Below are positions 9,314 to 14,755 of a stretch of 14,755 nucleotides of DNA, piece by piece. How positions within the stretch are numbered: the first letter of the stretch is position 1; every line of letters starts with the position of its first letter. Source of the stretch: Actinomycetes bacterium (GTDB lineage: Bacteria > Actinomycetota > Actinomycetes > S36-B12 > UBA5976). Below the pieces are notes generated by a model. It did not search any database, was not told where the DNA came from, and saw nothing but the letters and a program-made list of their open reading frames with translations. The position numbers and the translations under genes are program-made. The stretch spans positions 1-14,755 of the forward strand of contig JAJXSV010000029.1 in NCBI GenBank assembly GCA_021784375.1. Direction: 5' to 3'.

Positions 9314-10606
9314 GTGCGAACCCTGGTCCTTGGCGGAGGGGCCCGCGAGCACGCGCTCGTGAGGGCCCTGCTGCGCGACGCCTCGGTCACGTCCGTCATC
9401 TGTGCCCCGGGCAATGCGGGCATCGCGCAGGACGTCGACGTCTTCCCCGTGGATGCCACCGACCCGGTCGCCGTGCTCGAGCTCGCCGACGTCCATGCCA
9501 TCGAGTTCGTGGTGATCGGCCCCGAGGCCCCACTCGCGGCGGGTGTGGCCGACGCACTGAGGGCGGCCGAGTACCCCGTGTTCGGGCCCTCCCGGGCCGC
9601 CGCCCAACTGGAGGCGAGCAAGGCCTTCGCCAAGGGCGTCATGGATGCGGCCGGTGTGCCGACCGCGCGGGCCCACGTCTGCACCAGTCTCGCCGACGTC
9701 GAAGCGGCCCTCGACGACCTCGGTGCACCCCACGTCGTGAAGGACGACGGACTGGCCGCGGGCAAGGGTGTGGTCGTCACCGCTGACCGCGCCGAGGCCC
9801 TCGCACACGCCCGCGACTGCCTGAGGAGCTCCAGCGGCCGAGTCGTGGTCGAGGAGTACCTCGACGGTCCCGAGGTCTCCCTGTTCCTGGTGGCCGACGG
9901 TGAGCGCGTGCTGCCGCTTGCACCTGCGCAGGACTTCAAGCGCATCTTCGACGGCGATGCCGGCCCCAACACCGGTGGCATGGGTGCCTACTCCCCCCTC
10001 GACTGGGTGCCTGCCGGGCTCGCGGACGAGGTCGTGGAGTCCGTCGGCATGCCGGTGATCCGCGAGATGGCGAAACGCGGCACGCCCTTCCAGGGCCTGC
10101 TCTACGTGGGTCTGGCGCTCACCGCGCGCGGCACCAAAGTCATCGAGTTCAACGCGCGCTTCGGCGATCCGGAGACCCAGGTGGTGCTCGCGCGCCTGAG
10201 GTCGCCGCTGGGCCAGTTGCTGTTCCGCGCCGCCACCGGCTCGCTGGACGATGAGCCGGCCCTGCTGTGGAGCGAGGGCGCCGCGGTCACCGTCGTCATG
10301 GCCGCGGCCGGGTATCCGGGCACCCCCAGGGGCGGCGACCGGATCCTCGGCGTCGAGCGCGCGGACTCCCGCAACGGCGTCGATGTGCTCCATGCCGGGA
10401 CCCGCATCAACCAGAACGGTGCGCTGGTGGCGTCCGGTGGTCGCGTGCTCTCAGTCACGGCGTCGGCCGACACCTTGGCGGACGCCCGTGCCCGGGCCTA
10501 CGTTGCAGTCAGCGATATCCAATGGGCGGGGGAGCAGCACCGGAGCGACATCGCGCTCGCTGCCTGCGAAGGCCGTATCACCGTCCCGCAAGGAGATGAG
10601 GCATGA
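9314..10606 (+). CDS. purD: Phosphoribosylamine-glycine ligase (GAR synthetase)
   Basis: A 430-residue ATP-grasp enzyme that ligates glycine to 5-phosphoribosylamine, the second step of de novo purine synthesis. The N-domain begins with GGGAREHA (residues 7-14), the PurD signature. The central ATP-grasp part has ASKAFAKGVM (101-110), VVKDDGLAAGKGVVV (141-155) and VEEYLDGPEVSLF (179-191). GPNTGGMGAYSP (217-228) and IEFNARFGDPETQ (277-289) carry the ATP/magnesium site. The C-terminal domain after about residue 325 closes the active site. It is monofunctional, without the PurM or PurN fusions seen in eukaryotes. The start is GTG at 9314: the protein begins with the family's usual MRTLVLGGGAREHA, and a -10 box sits six bases upstream. 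It overlaps purB by four bases (ATGA), implying translational coupling. Confidence 0.97.
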   Translation: MRTLVLGGGAREHALVRALLRDASVTSVICAPGNAGIAQDVDVFPVDATDPVAVLELADVHAIEFVVIGPEAPLAAGVADALRAAEYPVFGPSRAAAQLEASKAFAKGVMDAAGVPTARAHVCTSLADVEAALDDLGAPHVVKDDGLAAGKGVVVTADRAEALAHARDCLRSSSGRVVVEEYLDGPEVSLFLVADGERVLPLAPAQDFKRIFDGDAGPNTGGMGAYSPLDWVPAGLADEVVESVGMPVIREMAKRGTPFQGLLYVGLALTARGTKVIEFNARFGDPETQVVLARLRSPLGQLLFRAATGSLDDEPALLWSEGAAVTVVMAAAGYPGTPRGGDRILGVERADSRNGVDVLHAGTRINQNGALVASGGRVLSVTASADTLADARARAYVAVSDIQWAGEQHRSDIALAACEGRITVPQGDEA

Positions 10607-12033
10607 CGAAGCCGCGTGTCAGCGACGTGCTCGCCACGCGCTACGCATCCGAGGACATGGCCGTGCTGTGGTCACCGGAGCACAAGGTGCGTCTCGAGCG
10701 GCAGCTCTGGATCGCCGTGCTGCAGGCCCAGAAGGACCTCGGGATCCATGTGCCCGAGGGCGTGGTCGAGGCCTACCACGCGGTGGTGGACCAGGTGGAC
10801 CTGCCGTCCATCGCCGAGCGGGAGCGCGTCACCAAGCACGACGTCAAGGCCCGCATCGAGGAGTTCAACGACCTCGCCGGCTTCGAGCACATCCACAAGG
10901 GCATGACCTCGCGCGACCTCACGGAGAACGTCGAGCAGCTGCAGGTGCGCGACTCCCTGCGCCTGATGCGCACGCAGGTGATCGCCATGCTCGCCTCGCT
11001 TGCGGAGCTCGCAGCGCAGTACGAGGCCGTCCCCCTCACCGGCCGCACGCACAACGTCCCCGCACAGGTGACCACGCTGGGCAAGCGCTTCGCCACCGCC
11101 GCCGATGAGCTGCTCATCGCCTTCGACCGGCTGGAGGAGCTGCTGGCGCGCTATCCGCTGCGTGGCATCAAGGGCCCGGTGGGCACCGCGCAGGACATGT
11201 TGGACCTGCTCGACGGCGACGATTCGAAGCTCGAACGGCTCGAGCAGCGCATCGCGCTGCACCTCGGCTTCGAGCACGTGCTGACGTCGGTGGGGCAGGT
11301 GTACCCGCGCTCGCTCGACCACGAGGTCACCAGCCTCCTGGTGCAACTGGCGGCGGCGCCGTCCTCCCTCGCGCACACCATCCGGCTGATGGCCGGCCAG
11401 AACCTCGCCACCGAGGGGTTCAAGCCCGGCCAGGTCGGCTCGAGCGCCATGCCGCACAAGATGAACACGCGTTCCTGCGAACGCGTCAACGGGTTCGCCG
11501 TGGTGCTGCGCGGATTCGCCGGCATGACCGCGGAATTGGCGGGTGCCCAGTGGAACGAGGGTGACGTCTTCTGCTCGGTCGTCCGTCGTGTGGCGCTGCC
11601 CGATGCGTTCTTCACGATCGATGGCATGTTCCAGACCATGCTCACGGTGCTCGAGGACTTCGGTGCCTTCCCTGCCGTCATCAACCGTGAGCTCGACCAG
11701 AACCTGCCCTTCCTCGCCACCACCAAGGTGCTCATGGCGGCAGTGCGCACGGGAGTGGGCCGCGAGACCGCGCATGAGGCGATCAAGGAGCACGCGGTGG
11801 CGGTCGCGCTGCAATTGCGCGAGAGTGCCAAGGCCCGGAACGACCTCATCGAGCGCCTGGCCGGCGATGACCGTCTGCACCTCACCAAGGCGCAGTTGAG
11901 CGAACTCATCGCTGAGCCCTTGGAGTTCTCCGGTGCCGCGCTCGCGCAGACGCGCGCCGTGATCCGCCGGGTCAACGAGATTTGCGAAGCCAATCCGCAG
12001 GCCGCCGCATACGTGCCGGCCCCGATTCTGTGA
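10603..12033 (+). CDS. purB: Adenylosuccinate lyase
   Basis: A 476-residue member of the aspartase/fumarase superfamily that releases fumarate twice in purine synthesis, from SAICAR to AICAR and from adenylosuccinate to AMP. The superfamily signature GSSAMPHKMN (279-288) on the flexible loop holds the catalytic serine. TGRTHNVPAQVTTLGKR (146-162) holds H150, equivalent to the conserved THxxPAQ histidine. GMTSRDLTENV (100-110) is the first conserved segment, usually written TSxD. Length is normal for the longer PurB type common in actinobacteria. The start at 10603 has AAGGAGATGAGG just upstream and overlaps the purD stop by four bases. It is followed closely by purC, which makes its SAICAR substrate, so both reactions around SAICAR sit in one operon. 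Confidence 0.97.
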   Translation: MTKPRVSDVLATRYASEDMAVLWSPEHKVRLERQLWIAVLQAQKDLGIHVPEGVVEAYHAVVDQVDLPSIAERERVTKHDVKARIEEFNDLAGFEHIHKGMTSRDLTENVEQLQVRDSLRLMRTQVIAMLASLAELAAQYEAVPLTGRTHNVPAQVTTLGKRFATAADELLIAFDRLEELLARYPLRGIKGPVGTAQDMLDLLDGDDSKLERLEQRIALHLGFEHVLTSVGQVYPRSLDHEVTSLLVQLAAAPSSLAHTIRLMAGQNLATEGFKPGQVGSSAMPHKMNTRSCERVNGFAVVLRGFAGMTAELAGAQWNEGDVFCSVVRRVALPDAFFTIDGMFQTMLTVLEDFGAFPAVINRELDQNLPFLATTKVLMAAVRTGVGRETAHEAIKEHAVAVALQLRESAKARNDLIERLAGDDRLHLTKAQLSELIAEPLEFSGAALAQTRAVIRRVNEICEANPQAAAYVPAPIL

Positions 12034-12035
12034 GG
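12032..12035 (+). promoter_or_regulatory. Ribosome binding site deciding the purC start
   Basis: GAGG partly overlaps the purB stop codon. It lies six bases before the ATG at 12042 and directly abuts the alternative ATG at 12036, so 12042 is the better start. Confidence 0.5.
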
Positions 12036-12041
12036 ATGACC

Positions 12042-12929
12042 ATGCAGGAACTCCCCAAGCCCGACTACACGCTGCCCGAGGGCTATGCGCACATCCACTC
12101 GGGAAAGGTCCGCGATCTGTGGACCACACCGAACGGCAACCTGCTCGTGGTGGCGTCCGATCGCATCAGCGCCTTCGACTGGATCCTGCCGACGCCCATC
12201 CCGGACAAGGGCGCGATCCTCACCTCGCTGTCGATGTGGTGGTTTGAGCAGCTCACCGACATCGTGCCGAATCACGTGATCTCGCTTGATGTTCCCGATG
12301 CGGTGCGCGGTCGCGCCATGGAGTGCGAGCGCCTCACGATGTTCCCCATCGAGTGCGTCGCGCGCGGCTACCTCACCGGTTCGGGGCTCTCCGACTACAA
12401 GCGCACCGGCGAGGTCTGCGGTGTACCGCTGCCCTCGGGCCTGGTCGACGGCGATCAGCTGCCGCACCCCATCTTCACGCCGGCCACCAAGGCGGAGTTC
12501 GGCGAGCACGACGAGAACGTCGACTTCGACTACATCGCGGGTGTCATCGGTGACGCCGCCTCCGAGCAGTTGCGGGACCTCACCATCAAGGTGTTCGCCA
12601 AGGCCCACGAGATCGCCTTGCAGCGGGGCGTGATCCTGGCAGACACCAAGTTCGAGTTCGGCACCCGTGAGAACGGTGAGATCGTGCTCGCGGACGAGGT
12701 GCTGACCCCGGATTCGTCGCGCTACTGGCCCGCGGACCTCTGGGAGCCGGGCCGTGCACAGCCGTCCTTCGACAAGCAGTTCGTCCGTGACTGGCTGACG
12801 TCACCGGCAGCGGGCTGGGACAAGAACGGCACGGAGGCCCCGCCGGCGCTCCCGGCCGAGGTGGTCGAGCAGACGCGCGCGAAGTACATCGAGGCCTACC
12901 AGCGCCTCACCGGCCGTACCTGGGCCTGA
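12042..12929 (+). CDS. purC: Phosphoribosylaminoimidazole-succinocarboxamide synthase (SAICAR synthetase)
   Basis: A 295-residue enzyme that couples aspartate to CAIR with ATP, forming SAICAR. HSGKVRDLW (19-27) is the ATP-binding glycine-containing loop. VASDRISAFD (37-46) is the next conserved block. FPIECVARGYLTGSG (101-115) matches SAICAR synthetase signature 1, and LADTKFEFG (199-207) matches signature 2. DEVLTPDSSRYWP (218-230) binds magnesium and substrate. The length and the C-terminal extension, ending YQRLTGRTWA, are those of the longer yeast/actinobacterial PurC and not the short ~240-residue E. coli type. The start is ATG at 12042; ATG at 12036 is also in frame and would add two residues. 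It lies 8 bp after purB, whose enzyme consumes its product. A small hairpin follows. Confidence 0.97.
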   Translation: MQELPKPDYTLPEGYAHIHSGKVRDLWTTPNGNLLVVASDRISAFDWILPTPIPDKGAILTSLSMWWFEQLTDIVPNHVISLDVPDAVRGRAMECERLTMFPIECVARGYLTGSGLSDYKRTGEVCGVPLPSGLVDGDQLPHPIFTPATKAEFGEHDENVDFDYIAGVIGDAASEQLRDLTIKVFAKAHEIALQRGVILADTKFEFGTRENGEIVLADEVLTPDSSRYWPADLWEPGRAQPSFDKQFVRDWLTSPAAGWDKNGTEAPPALPAEVVEQTRAKYIEAYQRLTGRTWA

Positions 12930-12958
12930 GCACGTCCGACGTCCTGATGCCCTCGGTC

Positions 12959-12976
12959 GCCCCGCCACGGTGGGGC
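12959..12976 (+). terminator. Small hairpin between purC and galE
   Basis: GCCCCGC (12959-12965) pairs with GTGGGGC (12970-12976), seven pairs including one G-U, with a 4-nt loop. It begins 29 bp after the purC stop. There is no U-tract. It may attenuate read-through into galE, and I see no separate galE promoter box in the 94-bp gap. Confidence 0.4.
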
Positions 12977-13023
12977 ACCCGAAGGCAGCAGGAGGTCGCA
13001 CCAAGGGAAGGTGAGGATCGGCA

Positions 13024-14028
13024 ATGGCCTGGTTGGTGACTGGGGGGGCCGGCTACATCGGCTCGCATGTGGTGCGCGCGTTCCGTGCCAACGGGATCGA
13101 CGCTGTCGTCTTCGATGACCTGTCGACCGGTCGCAAGGAGTTCGTGCCCGACGGCGTTCCCTTCGTCCAGGGCTCGATCACGAGCACGGTCGACCTGCAA
13201 CGGGCCTTCGACGGCGCACCCATCGACGGCGTCGTGCACCTCGCAGGGTTCAAGTACGCCGGCGTGTCCGTGCAGAAGCCCCTCGAGTGCTACAGCATCA
13301 ACGTCGAGGGCATGCGCCTGCTGCTCGATGCCTGCGCCCGCCACAACGTGATGAACTTCGTGTTCTCCTCCTCGGCCGCCGTGTTCGGCACACCGGACGT
13401 GGAACGCGTCGACGAGGACACGGCCAAGACGCCGGAATCGCCCTACGGCGAGAGCAAGCTCATAGGGGAGTGGCTGTGCCGCGACCTGGCCAGGCAGCGC
13501 GAGGTCATGGGCCAGAGCCCCTTCCGGTGGACGGCCCTCCGCTACTTCAACGTCGTGGGAAGTGCCGCGCGTGAGGTCTTCGACGTGTCGCCGCACAACC
13601 TCTTCCCGCTCGTGCTGGATGCGATCAGCAACGGCCGTACGCCCAAGATCTTCGGCACCGACTACCCGACCCCTGACGGCACCTGTGTGCGCGACTACAT
13701 CCACGTGGGCGACGTCGCATCCGCGCACGTGGCGGCGGCCCGCAAGCTGGCGGACGGGGTTCCCATCGCCAACTACTACAACCTGGGCCGCGGCGAGGGC
13801 CTGAGCGTCAAGCAGATCATGGATGCCGTGGCCGACGTGACCGGTATCGCCTTCACGCCGGAGCTGGCTCCCCGTCGGGCCGGAGACCCGGCGCAGATCG
13901 TCACCTCCGCGGGCCGGGCGAACGCCGAACTGGGCTGGGTGGCCGTGCAGGACCTCGAATCCATGGTGGATTCCGCCTGGGCGGCCTGGCAGTACGCGGC
14001 TTCGGTAGGGGCCGCCCGCCTGGGCTGA
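13024..14028 (+). CDS. galE: UDP-glucose 4-epimerase (GalE-type SDR)
   Basis: A 334-residue extended short-chain dehydrogenase/reductase. TGGAGYIGSH (6-15) is the NAD-binding GxxGxxG motif. DDLSTG (31-36) and HLAGFKYAGVSVQKPLECY (72-90) are GalE-typical. SSSAAVFG (115-122) supplies the catalytic serine or threonine position. SPYGESK (139-145) gives the YxxxK pair Y141 and K145. ALRYFNVVGS (171-180), HNLFPLV (191-197) and FGTDYPTPDGTCVRDYIHVGDVASAHVAA (210-238) are the nucleotide-sugar-binding parts. The family interconverts UDP-glucose and UDP-galactose for cell-envelope polysaccharides; related epimerases act on N-acetylated or uronic forms, so the exact sugar is inferred. GAGG at 13013-13016 precedes the ATG by seven bases. 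It sits between purC and purS in the same orientation, an unusual place for a sugar-nucleotide enzyme. Confidence 0.93.
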   Translation: MAWLVTGGAGYIGSHVVRAFRANGIDAVVFDDLSTGRKEFVPDGVPFVQGSITSTVDLQRAFDGAPIDGVVHLAGFKYAGVSVQKPLECYSINVEGMRLLLDACARHNVMNFVFSSSAAVFGTPDVERVDEDTAKTPESPYGESKLIGEWLCRDLARQREVMGQSPFRWTALRYFNVVGSAAREVFDVSPHNLFPLVLDAISNGRTPKIFGTDYPTPDGTCVRDYIHVGDVASAHVAAARKLADGVPIANYYNLGRGEGLSVKQIMDAVADVTGIAFTPELAPRRAGDPAQIVTSAGRANAELGWVAVQDLESMVDSAWAAWQYAASVGAARLG

Positions 14029-14038
14029 GCCCGTCGCC

Positions 14039-14044
14039 TAGAAT
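14039..14044 (+). promoter_or_regulatory. Candidate -10 element of purS-purQ
   Basis: TAGAAT is one of the best -10 matches in the window. With a start near 14051, the leader to the GTG at 14079 would be about 28 nt and contain the GGAG site. An inverted repeat TGGGCG/CGCCCA (14045-14050 with 14059-14064) straddles the expected start. No -35 is obvious in the end of galE. Confidence 0.5.
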
Positions 14045-14068
14045 TGGGCGAATCGACCCGCCCATGTT

Positions 14069-14072
14069 TGGA
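14069..14072 (+). promoter_or_regulatory. Ribosome binding site deciding the purS start
   Basis: GGAG lies six bases before GTG 14079 and after the alternative ATG at 14064, so it can only serve the GTG. It supports a PurS beginning with the family-typical (M)[14 protein letters not shown]. Confidence 0.6.
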
Positions 14073-14078
14073 GCGCCC

Positions 14079-14318
14079 GTGGCCCGTGTCATCGTTGATG
14101 TCAGCCTGAAGCCCGAGATCCTCGACCCCCAGGGCCGAGCCGTGCAGGGCGCACTGGGGCGCCTCGGCCTCTCGGGCGTGACGGCGGTGCGTCAGGGCAA
14201 GCAGTTCGTCATCGACGTCGACGGCGAGGTCGACCGGGCCAAGCTCGAGGAACTCGCGGGCAACCTGCTGAGCAACCCCGTCATCGAGAACTACGCGATT
14301 CGAATCGAGCAGGCATGA
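14079..14318 (+). CDS. purS: Phosphoribosylformylglycinamidine synthase subunit PurS
   Basis: A 79-residue small subunit of the three-part FGAM synthase (PurS, PurQ, small PurL), which converts FGAR to FGAM with glutamine and ATP, step four of the pathway. The protein reads [18 protein letters not shown] near the start, then [16 protein letters not shown] and a C-terminal [15 protein letters not shown], all characteristic of PurS. PurS dimers bridge the glutaminase and the synthase. I chose GTG at 14079; the in-frame ATG at 14064 would add MFGAP and lacks a ribosome binding site. It overlaps purQ by four bases (ATGA). The stand-alone PurS implies that the organism uses the small PurL type, which should be encoded downstream. 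Confidence 0.94.
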   Translation: MARVIVDVSLKPEILDPQGRAVQGALGRLGLSGVTAVRQGKQFVIDVDGEVDRAKLEELAGNLLSNPVIENYAIRIEQA

Positions 14319-14755
14319 CCACCCTCGCCGGCGCTCGCATCGGCGTGGTCACCTTCCCCGGCTCACTCGACGATCGCGACGCCGCCCGGGCCATCCGCGT
14401 CGCCGGCGGCGAGGCCGTCGCACTGTGGCACGGCGACGACGACCTGCAGGGCGTGGACGCGGTGGTGCTGCCCGGTGGCTTCTCGTACGGCGACTACCTC
14501 CGCTGCGGCGCCATCGCCCGCTTCGCGCCCGCCATGCAGACGATCATCGCCAAGGCCAAGGTCGGCCTGCCGGTGTTCGGCATCTGCAACGGCTTCCAAA
14601 TCCTCGTGGAGTCGCACCTGCTGCCGGGCGCGCTCATCCGCAACGACCACCAGCACTTCATCTGCCGCGACCAGCGCCTGCGCATCGAGAACACGTCCTC
14701 CATGTGGACCCAGGGCTTCGAGTTCGGTGACGAGATCGTGGTGCCGCTGAAGAAC
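14315..14755 (+). CDS. purQ: Phosphoribosylformylglycinamidine synthase glutaminase subunit PurQ (cut by window edge)
   Basis: The first 147 codons of a class I glutamine amidotransferase that supplies ammonia to PurL within the PurS-PurQ-PurL complex. [19 protein letters not shown] (residues 8-26) is the PurQ N-terminus. [17 protein letters not shown] (52-68) holds the oxyanion segment. [10 protein letters not shown] (88-97) carries the nucleophile C91. [11 protein letters not shown] (109-119) follows. The histidine-glutamate part of the catalytic triad (expected after about residue 190) is beyond the window. The frame is open to the last base with no stop, so this is an edge truncation and not a broken gene. 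The start ATG overlaps the purS stop by four bases, indicating coupled translation. Confidence 0.97.
   Translation, partial: MTTLAGARIGVVTFPGSLDDRDAARAIRVAGGEAVALWHGDDDLQGVDAVVLPGGFSYGDYLRCGAIARFAPAMQTIIAKAKVGLPVFGICNGFQILVESHLLPGALIRNDHQHFICRDQRLRIENTSSMWTQGFEFGDEIVVPLKN

Noticed and set aside
14022..14032. GGGCT-G-AGCCC palindrome over the galE stop codon, as a terminator
   Set aside because: The loop would be a single base, so the real hairpin is only about four pairs with no U-tract. It is too weak to call.

Overview
The window is GC-rich DNA with third codon positions almost all G or C. It looks like an actinomycete chromosome (phylum Actinomycetota). Supporting signs are a free-standing small PurS with PurQ, a class II fructose-bisphosphate aldolase close to purA, an actinobacterial-type MMPL transporter, GTG starts, and several genes whose only visible promoter element places transcription initiation at the start codon (leaderless mRNAs). 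I cannot name a genus from the sequence alone.

Left part (1-4905), membrane and transport genes. A DedA-family membrane protein (minus strand, cut by the left edge) diverges from an MFS exporter-like gene. The MFS gene converges, with an 8-nt gap, on a TetR-type repressor on the minus strand. The repressor diverges from a large MMPL/RND-type transporter. The repressor-transporter intergenic region holds an inverted repeat with identical 11-bp arms, a clear operator candidate. A small DinB-like putative metal-binding protein follows.

Central part (4906-9226), metabolism. A class II fructose-bisphosphate aldolase gene ends in a strong hairpin terminator. It is followed by purA (adenylosuccinate synthetase) with its own promoter and a leader containing two inverted repeats, then by a PLP-dependent class III aminotransferase of unknown substrate.

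Right part (9227-14755), purine biosynthesis. purD-purB-purC are tightly packed (4-nt overlap, then 8-nt gap) behind a leaderless promoter. A UDP-glucose 4-epimerase gene (galE) follows, then purS and purQ with a 4-nt overlap. purQ is cut by the right edge, and purL would be expected next. Together purD (GAR synthesis), purS/purQ (FGAM synthase subunits), purC (SAICAR synthesis), purB (two lyase steps) and purA (IMP to adenylosuccinate) cover five enzymes of de novo IMP/AMP synthesis. purF, purL, purM, purE/K and purH are not in the window.

I see no tRNA, rRNA, CRISPR array, insertion sequence or prophage gene. Most of the window is conserved housekeeping. The parts most worth a second look are the recurrent -10/6-nt/start-codon architecture at five genes, the TetR operator, a 9-mer shared between that operator and the purA promoter, and the two non-purine enzymes (aminotransferase, galE) sitting among purine genes.
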